Below are positions 23,469-31,516 of a DNA stretch of 41,450 bases, piece after piece. The notes under the pieces are model-generated. The model saw only the letters and a program-made list of their open reading frames with translations, had not been told where the DNA came from and made no database searches. The translations under genes and the position numbers were made by a program. Within the stretch, counting starts at the first letter, position 1. Every line of letters starts with the position of its first letter. The stretch is taken from contig CAZKWY010000005.1 in assembly GCA_964556655.1 (NCBI GenBank), positions 1-41,450 of the forward strand. The letters run 5' to 3'. The stretch comes from CAZKWY01 sp964556655. GTDB lineage: Bacteria; Patescibacteriota; Minisyncoccia; Portnoybacterales; UBA2143.

Positions 23469-23861
23469 ATGAAGTTATCTGTTTTATTAACTTGTTTAGT
23501 TGTGGCAACTCTTTTAGCTAGTGCCTGTTTGGTGGCTATTTTAATTTATTTCAGCCCATTCGCTTCAGAGGAAATTATTTTTGTCCTTTTTTACGCCTCT
23601 TTGTTTATTTCCTCGACAGGTATTTTGACGCTTATCGGAATGTTTATTAGGTGGATTTCCTATACTAAGCTTTTTCACGCTCCTTTGCGGCGCGGCATGG
23701 CGATGAGGCAATTTGAGATATCTTTTCGCCAGGGAATGCTATTGGCTTTAGTTTTGCTGGCTGTTTTAATCTTACAAGGACAAAGAATTCTTTTTTGGTG
23801 GCATCTAATTTTAATCGTCGGACTAGTCGCCTTGGCAGAATGGTGGCTGATGAGAAAATAA
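23469..23861 (+). CDS. Small membrane protein upstream of pheS
   Basis: This encodes 130 aa with GAGGAG 3 nt before the ATG. There are four hydrophobic segments: about residues 4-28, 37-62, 88-106 and 110-127. The first two are joined by FSPFASEEI and a basic patch (RRGMAMRQFEISFRQG) lies before the third. Family not recognised by a signature. pheS begins 8 nt after its stop, so it is probably the first gene of the pheST operon. Confidence 0.65.
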   Translation: MKLSVLLTCLVVATLLASACLVAILIYFSPFASEEIIFVLFYASLFISSTGILTLIGMFIRWISYTKLFHAPLRRGMAMRQFEISFRQGMLLALVLLAVLILQGQRILFWWHLILIVGLVALAEWWLMRK

Positions 23862-23869
23862 TTTTAACT

Positions 23870-24850
23870 ATGACAGAACAAATTAAACGAAAAGCCATTG
23901 AAGAGATAAGGAGGGTTAAAGATCCAGGTCAGCTGGAAAGTATTTACCGCAAATATTTAGGCCGTAAAGGAGAATTGACAATGGTTTTACGTTCTCTTGG
24001 GAATATGTCTGGAGAAGAAAGAAAAAAAGAGGGCCGGGCAGCCAACCAAGCTAAGAAGGAGTTAGCGCAGATAATAGAAGAGAAGCAGAGGCGACTTTCT
24101 GAAAAAGGCGTTTCTGTCTCTAGGGGAAAACCTTGGATTGATATTACCGCGCCGGGAAACGTTTCAGACCAGGGCCATCTCCATCCCATTACGCTTGTTC
24201 AGCGCCAAATAGAGGAAATTTTTCAGTCTATGGGCTTTGCTGTCTTAGACGGTCCAGAAGCAGAAACCGAATACTATAATTTTGACGCTTTAAACATCCC
24301 TAAGGATCATCCAGCTCGTGATTTTTGGGATACTTTTTGGCTTAAAGACACAAAGACGCTTTTACGAACGCATACTTCGCCTATGCAGGCGCGCTATATG
24401 GAAAAGAATACCCCTCCTTTAAGGATTATTGTTCCTGGACGGTGTTACCGCCATGAAGCGACTGACGCTACTCATGACGCGCAGTTTTACCAAGTTGAGG
24501 GACTAATGGTCGGTGAAGATATTTCCATAGCTCATTTTAAGGGCGTAGTAGGGGGATTTTTAAAAAAATTTTTCGGTCCAGAAGCGAAGATGCGTTTGAG
24601 GCCTAGCTATTTCCCCTTTACAGAGCCTAGTTTTGAGATTGATATCAAAAGAAGCCATGGCGGATGGTTGGAATTAATGGGCGCGGGGATGGTTCATCCA
24701 AACGTTTTTAAAGAAGCGGGCTATCCCTATGGAAAATGGCAGGGATTTGCTTTTGGCGTAGGCCTAGACCGCTTAGCGATGATGAAATATCAGATAGATG
24801 ACATTAGGCATTTTCACGCCGGAGACGTAAGATTTTTAAAGCAATTTTAA
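23870..24850 (+). CDS. pheS: Phenylalanyl-tRNA synthetase alpha subunit
   Basis: This encodes 326 aa from the ATG at 23870, after the stop of the previous gene; a longer frame to 23795 overlaps that gene and is rejected. The N-terminal coiled coil is complete (RKYLGRKGELTMVLRSLGNM). The class II core has HPITLVQRQIEEIFQSMGF, GPEAETEYYNFDALNIP, HTSPMQARYM, motif 2 GRCYRHEATDATHDAQFYQVEGL, FRPSYFPFTEPS-type motif, and motif 3 GFAFGVGLDRLAMMKY. It forms an alpha2-beta2 enzyme with PheT. The stop and the pheT start overlap by 1 nt (TAATG), which couples translation. Confidence 0.96.
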   Translation: MTEQIKRKAIEEIRRVKDPGQLESIYRKYLGRKGELTMVLRSLGNMSGEERKKEGRAANQAKKELAQIIEEKQRRLSEKGVSVSRGKPWIDITAPGNVSDQGHLHPITLVQRQIEEIFQSMGFAVLDGPEAETEYYNFDALNIPKDHPARDFWDTFWLKDTKTLLRTHTSPMQARYMEKNTPPLRIIVPGRCYRHEATDATHDAQFYQVEGLMVGEDISIAHFKGVVGGFLKKFFGPEAKMRLRPSYFPFTEPSFEIDIKRSHGGWLELMGAGMVHPNVFKEAGYPYGKWQGFAFGVGLDRLAMMKYQIDDIRHFHAGDVRFLKQF

Positions 24851-26793
24851 TGAAAATTTCGTATTTTTGGCTTAAAGAACTAATAGGAGGGAATCTGCCC
24901 GATCCGGAAAAGCTGGCTGACTTGCTGACAAAACATTCTTTTGAGACAGAGGTTTTTGGAAAATCGGGCAAGGACACTCTTTTAGGCGTTGATGTTTTGC
25001 CTAATCGGGCGCATGATTGCTTATGCCATCAAGAGATTGCCCGCGAAGCGGCTGCTCTTTTAAGGAAACCTTTTGGCTTAAAAGATTATGACCGGGAAAT
25101 CAAGCCTGGATCAGAATTGACTGGCGGGCTGGTAAAGGTGGAAGTAAAAGATAGTTGCCTTTGTCCGCGCTATACCGCTCGGGCAATAGTTGACGTAAAA
25201 GTTGGCCCTTCGCCGGCGTGGATGCAGGAAAGACTAAAAGCTTGCGGTCTAAGGCCGATTAGCAATGTTGTGGATATTGTAAACTATGTTATGCTGGAGA
25301 CCGGCCAGCCCATGCATGCTTTTGATCTAGACAAGCTGGAAGGCGGGAAAATTATTGTCCGTCGGGCCAAAAAAGGGGAAAAAATTGTTTCTTTAGATGA
25401 TGAAGAATACGAGCTAAATAAAGATGTGTTGGTTATTGCTGATAGCAAAAATCCTGTCGCTATCGCCGGCATTAAAGGGGGCAAAAATCCAGAAGTAGAT
25501 AGCCATACCACTAAGATTATCCTAGAAGCGGCTAATTTTGATCTGCATGCTATTAGGCGCGCTTCGCAGAAGCTAAAGCTAAAGACAGATGCCTCTTGGC
25601 GTTTTGAACATGAATTGGATCCTAGTTTAACCGAATATATTGATCGAGCTGTTTATCTTATCCAGGAAATTGCTCATGGCCGGCCAGCTAAAGGAAGGGT
25701 AGATCTTTATCCTAAAAAGAGCAAACCTAAAGCCGTTTCTCTTGAAATGGAAAAAATGGAAAGCTTACTTGGAGTTGAGGTGGCCATCACTCAGGCCAAA
25801 GATATTTTAGAGCGGCTTGGATTTGAAACAAGGGCAGCCAAGGGCTGCTTAAAGACAGTTGTCCCCTTACGTCGAAAAGATATCAGCCTGCCCGAAGATT
25901 TGATTGAGGAAGTCGGCCGCGTTTATGGCTTGGAAAAAATTCCCAGCCAAATGCCCGTGGCTGCCTTGATCCCGCCTCCCCTTGACGAAGAGTTGGCCTG
26001 CCAAAACAAGGTTAAGGATATTTTGAGTAATTTAGGGTTTAGCGAAGTTTATAACTATTCTTTTGTTGGCGAAGGAGGAGAGGTGGAAGTTTTGAATCCT
26101 CTTAGCCAAGAACAAAAATATTTAAGGTCTAATTTGGCTGGCAAGCTAGCCGAGAAGACGAAAGAAAACAGCAAATACTTTGACTTAGTAAGGCTTTTTG
26201 AAATAGGAAAAGTTTTTTACAAAAAAGACAGCAAGGTTATGGAAAAGAAAAAGATAGCAGCGGCTATTTTTCCTGCTGATTTCTACCGGCTAAAGGGGCT
26301 TGTTGAAACGCTTCTCAATAAGTTAAGAATTAGCGATGTTTGGTATGATGATGAATTTGAAAAAAACGGCAATCAGGCGAAAAGAGCCGAGGTTAAGGTC
26401 GGCAATGAAATGATTGGCTGGCTGGGAGACGAAGTCTTTGAGCTGGACTTTGAAAGATTGGTTGAGCTGGCTACTGAAGAAAGAGTTTACAGCCCTCCGT
26501 CAAAATATCCGGCAGTGGTCAGGGATTTAGCTTTAATCGCAGAGAGAACAACAAAAGTAGCAGAGATTTTAAATTTGATTAATGCCGCTGGCGGAAAGAT
26601 GGTTGTTGATGTGGATCTCTTTGATATTTATGAGGGAGAGAAGATAGAGCAGGGCAAGAAGAGCTTGGCCTTTCGTCTTGTTTTTCAGGCAGATGACCAT
26701 ACTTTAACTGATCAGGAGATTGGCCATTTGCAGGAAAAAATTATTAAAACATTAGAACAAGAAGGAGGCTGGGAAGTAAGAAGGCGGCAATAG
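24850..26793 (+). CDS. pheT: Phenylalanyl-tRNA synthetase beta subunit lacking the internal OB domain
   Basis: This encodes 647 aa, against about 790 in most bacteria. The first 35 residues match normal PheT (MKISYFWLKELI), but the tRNA-binding OB (EMAP-like) domain that should follow at about 40-150 is absent. The sequence goes straight to LLGVDVLPNRAHDCL. The B3/B4 editing region (GLRPISNVVDIVNYVMLETG, MHAFDLDKL), the B5 domain (DLPED-like SLPEDLIEEVGRVYG), the catalytic-like fold and the C-terminal FDX-ACB domain (SKYPAVVRDLALI) are present. It is a valid but trimmed subunit, as often seen in reduced genomes. gyrB starts 32 nt downstream. Confidence 0.95.
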   Translation: MKISYFWLKELIGGNLPDPEKLADLLTKHSFETEVFGKSGKDTLLGVDVLPNRAHDCLCHQEIAREAAALLRKPFGLKDYDREIKPGSELTGGLVKVEVKDSCLCPRYTARAIVDVKVGPSPAWMQERLKACGLRPISNVVDIVNYVMLETGQPMHAFDLDKLEGGKIIVRRAKKGEKIVSLDDEEYELNKDVLVIADSKNPVAIAGIKGGKNPEVDSHTTKIILEAANFDLHAIRRASQKLKLKTDASWRFEHELDPSLTEYIDRAVYLIQEIAHGRPAKGRVDLYPKKSKPKAVSLEMEKMESLLGVEVAITQAKDILERLGFETRAAKGCLKTVVPLRRKDISLPEDLIEEVGRVYGLEKIPSQMPVAALIPPPLDEELACQNKVKDILSNLGFSEVYNYSFVGEGGEVEVLNPLSQEQKYLRSNLAGKLAEKTKENSKYFDLVRLFEIGKVFYKKDSKVMEKKKIAAAIFPADFYRLKGLVETLLNKLRISDVWYDDEFEKNGNQAKRAEVKVGNEMIGWLGDEVFELDFERLVELATEERVYSPPSKYPAVVRDLALIAERTTKVAEILNLINAAGGKMVVDVDLFDIYEGEKIEQGKKSLAFRLVFQADDHTLTDQEIGHLQEKIIKTLEQEGGWEVRRRQ

Positions 26794-26825
26794 GCGGAGT
26801 GTCGCTTGTTGCCTGCTATTAAATT

Positions 26826-28745
26826 GTGGCTGGTAGAAATAATCAAAAATCAAATTACGGCGCTAAAGATATCTATGTTTTGGAGGGGTTGGAGCCGGTG
26901 CGCCGCCGGCCGGGAATGTACATTGGTTCGACAGGAAGCGATGGTCTTCATCATTTAATTTGGGAAGTGGTGGACAACTCTCTGGACGAAGCCATTGACG
27001 GCTATTGCGATAAAATAGAAATTGCTTTGCTGCCCGGCAACCGAGTAAAAGTTTCTGATAATGGACGTGGAATCCCCGTAGAAAAACATCCCCAGACAAA
27101 GACTTCCACTCTTGAGACAGTGATGTGCACCCTTCATGCTGGAGGCAAATTTGGCGGTCAGTCTTACAAAATCGCGGGCGGTTTGCATGGCGTAGGCGTT
27201 TCAGTAGTCAATGCTTTGTCCAAATGGATGAAAGCGGAAATCTGCCGCAACGGCGGGCTTTATGCGCAGGAATATGCTCAGGGCAAAGCAAAAAGCAAAG
27301 TGAAAAAATCTGGCTCTTGCCGAGATACTGGCACGACAGTTCTTTTTGAGCCAGATCCAGAGATATTTAAGGAGATTGCTTTTAAATGGGCAAGGATCAT
27401 TAAGCATTTGCGCCAGCAAGCTTATTTAGTCCAAGGGATTAAGATAACTTTGAGCGATGAACGCAAAAAAGTCCATCGAAAATACAATTTCTATTTTGAC
27501 GGAGGGCTGGTCTCTTATGTTAAGTACCTTAATCGCGACGAAGAAACAAAACATCCCCATATTTTCTTTACTCAAAAAGAGCAACAGGACATTTTAGTCG
27601 AGGCGGCTTTTCAATACACCGATGATTTGCAAGGCTACGAAGAAGGCTTTGCCAATAATATCTATACGGGCGAGGGGGGAAGCCATTTGACTGGCTTTCG
27701 CGCCGCTTTAACCAGAACCCTTAATGATTACGCGCGCAAAAACGGATTTTTGAAAGAAAGCGATAATAATTTGAGCGGAGACGATGTGCGCGAGGGTCTG
27801 ATCGCTGTAGTCAGCGTTAAATTAAGCGAGCCTCAATTTGAAGGGCAGACTAAGGCAAGATTGGGCAACCCGGAGGCGAGAACTATTGTTGATACGGTAG
27901 TTTCCGCCGGCTTAGAAGAGTTTTTAGAAAAAAACCCGCAAGACGCGCGCGCTATTATGGAGAAAGCTATTTTGGCGGCTAAAGCGCGCCAGGCTGCCCG
28001 GGCGGCTAGAGAAACAGTTATCCGCAAAGGCGCTTTAAGCGGTCTCGCTCTGCCGGGAAAGCTGGCTGATTGCGCTAGCCGCAAACCAGAAGAATCGGAG
28101 CTTTATATTGTAGAGGGCGATTCAGCGGGAGGCTCCAGCAAACAGGCGCGCGATAGAAGATTTCAGGCAATTTTGCCTTTGCGGGGAAAAATTCTCAACG
28201 TAGAAAAAGCGCGTCTTAATCGAGCGCTGACTTCCAAAGAAATTAAGGCGTTAGTTATTGCTTTGGGCGCTGCCATTGCCGAGGAATTTGATATTAAGAA
28301 ATTGCGCTATCATCGAATCATTATTATGGCTGACGCGGATAGCGACGGCCGGCATATCGCTACTCTTCTATTAACTCTTTTCTTCCGCTATTTTAGGCCG
28401 ATTATTGAAAGCGGCTATCTCTATATCGCTCAGCCTCCTCTTTATCGCATTCAAAAAGGAAAGAAAAAAGAATATGGCTATTTAGAGGCAGATAAGGAAG
28501 AAATTTTAGAAAGCTTGGGCAGCGAGGGGGTAAGTATTCAGCGCTATAAAGGTCTGGGGGAAATGAATCCGGGCGAGCTTTGGGAAACGACAATGGACCC
28601 GGAAAATCGGGTTATGAAACAAGTTTCCATTGAAGACGCTAAAGAAGCGGATAAGATGTTTGATATTTTGATGGGCGATGAAGTGGCGCCGCGCAAGAAG
28701 TTTATCCAAACTTATGCCAAGCAGGTTAAAAACCTGGATGTTTAG
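26826..28745 (+). CDS. gyrB: DNA gyrase subunit B
   Basis: This encodes 639 aa, probably from a GTG. The GHKL ATPase domain is clear: VLEGLEPVRRRPGMYIGS, EVVDNSLDEAIDG (Asn and Asp for Mg-ATP), VSDNGRGIPV and GGLHGVGVSVVNALS. The transducer domain follows, then the TOPRIM domain with YIVEGDSAGGSSKQ, PLRGKILNVEKA and DADSDGRHIATLLL, and the short C-terminal YKGLGEMNPGELWETTMDP. It supplies the ATPase and part of the cleavage core for negative supercoiling; gyrA is not in this window. ParE is the alternative reading, but the length and tail fit GyrB. No Shine-Dalgarno is seen. Confidence 0.93.
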   Translation: MAGRNNQKSNYGAKDIYVLEGLEPVRRRPGMYIGSTGSDGLHHLIWEVVDNSLDEAIDGYCDKIEIALLPGNRVKVSDNGRGIPVEKHPQTKTSTLETVMCTLHAGGKFGGQSYKIAGGLHGVGVSVVNALSKWMKAEICRNGGLYAQEYAQGKAKSKVKKSGSCRDTGTTVLFEPDPEIFKEIAFKWARIIKHLRQQAYLVQGIKITLSDERKKVHRKYNFYFDGGLVSYVKYLNRDEETKHPHIFFTQKEQQDILVEAAFQYTDDLQGYEEGFANNIYTGEGGSHLTGFRAALTRTLNDYARKNGFLKESDNNLSGDDVREGLIAVVSVKLSEPQFEGQTKARLGNPEARTIVDTVVSAGLEEFLEKNPQDARAIMEKAILAAKARQAARAARETVIRKGALSGLALPGKLADCASRKPEESELYIVEGDSAGGSSKQARDRRFQAILPLRGKILNVEKARLNRALTSKEIKALVIALGAAIAEEFDIKKLRYHRIIIMADADSDGRHIATLLLTLFFRYFRPIIESGYLYIAQPPLYRIQKGKKKEYGYLEADKEEILESLGSEGVSIQRYKGLGEMNPGELWETTMDPENRVMKQVSIEDAKEADKMFDILMGDEVAPRKKFIQTYAKQVKNLDV

Positions 28746-28774
28746 TTGACAAAGTTATTTCTGGGGCATAAAAT
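28746..28774 (+). promoter_or_regulatory. Strong promoter of secE-nusG-rplK
   Basis: Consensus -35 TTGACA (28746-28751), 17-nt spacer, -10 TAAAAT (28769-28774). It starts right after the gyrB stop. Transcription would begin near 28781, giving a leader of about 50 nt before secE. Confidence 0.75.
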
Positions 28775-28805
28775 GAGAACAGCAAATGCCCCAGACGGGG
28801 TTTTT
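28761..28805 (+). terminator. Two mutually exclusive hairpins overlapping the secE promoter
   Basis: CTGGGGCAT (28761-28769) can pair with ATGCCCCAG (28786-28794), 9 bp. Alternatively CCCC at 28789-28792 pairs with GGGG at 28797-28800, just before TTTTT (28801-28805). The long form exists only in read-through RNA from gyrB; RNA from the local promoter (near 28781) lacks the first arm and can form only the short, terminator-like hairpin. Confidence 0.5.
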
Positions 28806-28832
28806 AAATTCCTAATACTTAATTGATAAAAA

Positions 28833-29033
28833 ATGAAAATAAGCCATTTGCCAAAAAGAGGCGTAGAATTTATCAAAGAAGTCTATTTAGAGCTGAAAAA
28901 GGTTACTTGGCCTACTCGCCGAGAAGCTTTTAAAGACACTTTAATGGTTATTGGAGTTACTTTAGGCGTAGCTTTCTTTTTAGGCGGCTTAGATTTTCTT
29001 TTTTCCTTTCTTTTAGATAAATTCGTTATCTAA
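28833..29033 (+). CDS. secE: Preprotein translocase subunit SecE
   Basis: This encodes 66 aa, the short single-span form. The amphipathic stretch FIKEVYLELKKVTWPTRREA is the SecE signature, followed by one membrane segment (TLMVIGVTLGVAFFLGGLDFLF). It clamps SecY in the export channel. nusG begins 6 nt after its stop, the classic secE-nusG-rplK order. Confidence 0.95.
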   Translation: MKISHLPKRGVEFIKEVYLELKKVTWPTRREAFKDTLMVIGVTLGVAFFLGGLDFLFSFLLDKFVI

Positions 29034-29039
29034 TAAATT

Positions 29040-29582
29040 ATGCCTAAGCAAGTTCAACAAGGAAAAAATTGGTATGTTCTTCATACCTATTCCGGCTACG
29101 AAGAGGCCGTAGCTAGAAATTTAAAACAGCGTATTGAATCCCTGGGAATGGAGGATAAGATTTTTAATGTATTAGTGCCGACAGAAAAGAAAATTAAAAT
29201 CAGAGGCGGCAAGCGCCATGTCGTAGAGGAAAAAGTCTATCCGGGTTATGTCTTAGTGGAAATGGTAGTAACTGACGATTCTTGGTATGTGGTAAGAAAT
29301 ACGCCGCGAGTGACTGGTTTTATTGGCGCAGGCACTGTGCCAACTCCTATTTCTCCCGAGGAAATTAAATCTTTGCAGAAAAGGATGGGCGTGGAAGAAC
29401 CAGAGTACAAGATTGATTTTGCTGTCGGAGATATGGTCAAAATAGTGGACGGGCCGTTTAAGGATTCAGACGGTAAGATCGCCGAAATAGATGAAAAACG
29501 CGGCAAAGTTAAGGTATTAGTCTCTATGTTTGGCCGTGAAACGCCGGTAGAGCTAGACTTTTTACAGGTCAAAAAAATGTAA
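29040..29582 (+). CDS. nusG: Transcription elongation/antitermination factor NusG
   Basis: This encodes 180 aa with the two standard domains. The NGN domain (about 8-115) has WYVLHTYSGYEEAVARNLKQ, VYPGYVLVEMVV, and WYVVRNTPRVTGFIG, which contacts the RNA polymerase clamp. The KOW domain (about 125-180) has VGDMVKIVDGPFKDSDGK, AEIDEKRGKVKVLVSMFGR, which links to Rho or ribosomal S10. It lies between secE (6 nt) and rplK (23 nt) in the conserved order. Confidence 0.96.
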   Translation: MPKQVQQGKNWYVLHTYSGYEEAVARNLKQRIESLGMEDKIFNVLVPTEKKIKIRGGKRHVVEEKVYPGYVLVEMVVTDDSWYVVRNTPRVTGFIGAGTVPTPISPEEIKSLQKRMGVEEPEYKIDFAVGDMVKIVDGPFKDSDGKIAEIDEKRGKVKVLVSMFGRETPVELDFLQVKKM

Positions 29583-29605
29583 GCATCTTAGCTTAATTTA
29601 TAACT

Positions 29606-30028
29606 ATGGCTAAAGAAATTAAAACAATTATTAAACTTCAAATTCCTGCTGGTCAGGCTAATCCCGCTCCGCCCATTGGTCCCGCTTTGGGGCAGCATGG
29701 CTTAAGTATCCAGGATTTTTGCGCTAAATTTAACGAAGCGACCAAAGAAATGTCTGACGATATCGTGCCAGTAGAGATTACTGTTTACGAAGACCGCAGT
29801 TTTGATTTTAAATTAAAAACGCCGCCTGCTTCTGATTTATTGAAAAAAGCGGCTGGCGTTAGCAAGGGATCTGGCGAGCCGCATAAAAGCAAGGCGGGAA
29901 GCGTGTCTAAAGAGCAGATCAAACAAATTGCTGAAAAGAAAATGGTTGATTTAAATGCCTACAACGCAGAAGAGGCGCGGAAAATAGTAGAAGGAACAGC
30001 GCGTTCAATGGGCATTGAAGTAAAGTAG
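29606..30028 (+). CDS. rplK: Ribosomal protein uL11
   Basis: This encodes 140 aa, full length, with the N-terminal domain (KLQIPAGQANPAPPIGPALG, HGLSIQDFCAKFN) and the C-terminal rRNA-binding domain (TPPASDLLKKAAGVSKGSGEP, LNAYNAEEARKIVEGTARSM). It binds the GTPase-associated centre of 23S rRNA. Unusually it is followed by terminator-like hairpins and an unrelated membrane protein, with no rplA (L1) gene, although rplK-rplA is one of the most conserved gene pairs in bacteria. Confidence 0.97.
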   Translation: MAKEIKTIIKLQIPAGQANPAPPIGPALGQHGLSIQDFCAKFNEATKEMSDDIVPVEITVYEDRSFDFKLKTPPASDLLKKAAGVSKGSGEPHKSKAGSVSKEQIKQIAEKKMVDLNAYNAEEARKIVEGTARSMGIEVK

Positions 30029-30047
30029 CTTTTATAATTTTCGCTAG

Positions 30048-30067
30048 AAGCAGGATTGCTTTTTTTT
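30048..30067 (+). terminator. Terminator after rplK
   Basis: AAGCA and TGCTT form a 5-bp stem with a GGAT loop, and the stem runs into a run of eight T. It lies 20 nt after the rplK stop. The stem is short but the T tract is good. Confidence 0.6.
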
Positions 30068-30098
30068 AGGCGAGGGGATAAAATAGGAAAGAGAGACG

Positions 30099-30121
30099 GA
30101 GGGAAAGAGCCCCTCTTTTTT
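30099..30121 (+). terminator. Second terminator or attenuator before the small membrane gene
   Basis: GAGGG (30099-30103) pairs with CCCTC (30111-30115), followed by six T. A possible promoter (TTGCTT at 30057-30062, 16 nt, TAAAAT at 30079-30084) stands just upstream, so this hairpin may attenuate the thyX-tmk transcript. The first stem base lies close to the predicted start site. Confidence 0.5.
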
Positions 30122-30148
30122 AGTTCCTTAAAAAAGAAAGGAGAAAGG

Positions 30149-30388
30149 ATGGATTGGCTTCAGTATCCAGCTTCTGTTTTAGGCATTCTGGGAGCTTGGT
30201 TGGTTGCTAGAAAAAATCGCTGGGGATTTATGGCTTGGATTATTGGCAATATTCTATGGATAATTTTTGGCGTAGCTAAAAATCAATGGGGAGTTTTTGT
30301 CCAGTTTATTGTTTTTTGGTTTTTGGCAGTCTATGGATGGGTTAATTGGAGTAAAGAAGAGCTTAAGGAAGGAGAGAGCGATGGCTGA
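30149..30388 (+). CDS. Small membrane protein, PnuC-like
   Basis: This encodes 79 aa from the ATG at 30149, preceded by GGAG. It has two to three membrane segments with many Trp (ASVLGILGAWLVARKNRWGF, IIGNILWIIFGVAKNQWG, FIVFWFLAVYGWVNWSK). The pattern N-x-x-W .. G .. Q-x-x-V-Q-F .. YGWVNW resembles part of the PnuC nicotinamide-riboside transporter, but at only a fraction of its length. Its last codons overlap the start of thyX by 8 nt, which points to coupled translation. Transport function is not proven. Confidence 0.55.
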   Translation: MDWLQYPASVLGILGAWLVARKNRWGFMAWIIGNILWIIFGVAKNQWGVFVQFIVFWFLAVYGWVNWSKEELKEGESDG

Positions 30389-31463
30389 AATGATGTTCAA
30401 AAAAGGGTTGTTTAGGATTTTGTCTGATAATGTAGGACTTTTGTCGGCAGAGGAGGCAAACGAATTAATCAAAATTGCTGGAACGACTTGTTATCAGACA
30501 AGAGAAACTAGCAAAAAAAGCGCGCCAGAGTTTGTTGATATGCTTTTAAAAGTAGGCCACTATGCCATGTTAGAGCATAGCTGGAGAACCGTGGAAATGT
30601 CTTTTGATGAGTCGCCACTCTTTAGTTCAACGGAAAAGGCGAAAGCATTAGCTGGATGGCGTCTTTTTAAGGCCAATAATCTTTTCTGTATCACGGAAAG
30701 GCCTTCAGCGCTTTTAATCTCCGGGAACGCGCGGATATTTAATGAGGCTTATGCCAAGAGAGCGGACGAGTATACTTCTGCCCTGTTATTTCTTCTAAAC
30801 AAAGAGAACTCTGCTCTTTTCCGCGCGCCGGCGCCGGGTATTTATCCAGAGAGGAATTTTACTTTAAATCTTAGCCCTAGGCTGATCGATGAGAAAGAGA
30901 AGCTTGTCCATCGGGCAATGACGGTTGAGTTTAATAATCATTCTAGGGGGATGACTCATGAAACAGTACGCAGTCGGAACGGAGACGAGAAAATAACTTC
31001 TTACGCGCAGGAAAGTACGCGATGGGTTGACTATGATAGGGGCGTGCTGGATTTAGATGTTTTTCAAATAAAATTCGTTCTTCCTTATAGAGACGGGTTT
31101 GATTTCGGCCAATCTATCGAATTTTCAGTGGACGGGATAGATTATTCTTTTACTCCACAGCGGTTTGCTAATTTGATAGAAGGATGGTATCGGGCCTTGC
31201 GCAAGGACGGCCTGAAGCCGGAAGAAGCTCGCCAGTGGCTTCCCATTGGCCTCAAGGCGCAAATTGTTCAGACCTACAACTTTAATGAATGGCGTCATTG
31301 GTTTTTTCTGCGAGCCGGACCCAGGGCCCATCCGGAAATTCGTTATTCCGCCGTTCGCTTGCTCCAGGAGATGCAGCAGCGGACCCGCCAATGCTTCAAC
31401 GATTTTGAAATTTCTTCGGACGGAGAAAGCGCTGTTTATAAAGGAAAGGATTCTTTGGTGTAG
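30381..31463 (+). CDS. thyX: Divergent FAD-dependent thymidylate synthase (ThyX-like)
   Basis: This encodes 360 aa, longer than the usual 210-260. GHYAMLEHSWRTVEMSF (59-75) and ISGNARIFNEAY (113-124) match ThyX, and the C-terminal EWRHWFFLRAGPRAHPEIR is the typical EWRxFFxLR .. AHPEIR block. The signature RHRxxSxxxxSxRY is altered: here it reads VRSR (196-199), then about five extra residues, then ITSYAQESTRW (205-215), so the central His is Ser and a short insertion splits the motif. The enzyme would make dTMP from dUMP using methylene-THF and FAD. Its neighbours tmk, glyA and folD supply the next step and the folate. Start at 30381 fits the GGAGAG site; the longer frame overlaps the upstream gene. 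Confidence 0.82.
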   Translation: MAEMMFKKGLFRILSDNVGLLSAEEANELIKIAGTTCYQTRETSKKSAPEFVDMLLKVGHYAMLEHSWRTVEMSFDESPLFSSTEKAKALAGWRLFKANNLFCITERPSALLISGNARIFNEAYAKRADEYTSALLFLLNKENSALFRAPAPGIYPERNFTLNLSPRLIDEKEKLVHRAMTVEFNNHSRGMTHETVRSRNGDEKITSYAQESTRWVDYDRGVLDLDVFQIKFVLPYRDGFDFGQSIEFSVDGIDYSFTPQRFANLIEGWYRALRKDGLKPEEARQWLPIGLKAQIVQTYNFNEWRHWFFLRAGPRAHPEIRYSAVRLLQEMQQRTRQCFNDFEISSDGESAVYKGKDSLV

Positions 31464-31471
31464 TTTTGACT

Positions 31472-31502
31472 GCCCCAGCGTAATTTTTAGCTGGGGCGTT
31501 TT
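31472..31502 (+). terminator. Terminator-like hairpin between thyX and tmk
   Basis: GCCCCAGC (31472-31479) and GCTGGGGC (31490-31497) form an 8-bp GC-rich stem with a 10-nt loop, followed by GTTTT. The T tract is short, so it may be only partly effective. Confidence 0.6.
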
Positions 31503-31516
31503 AAAAAGGGGGACCT

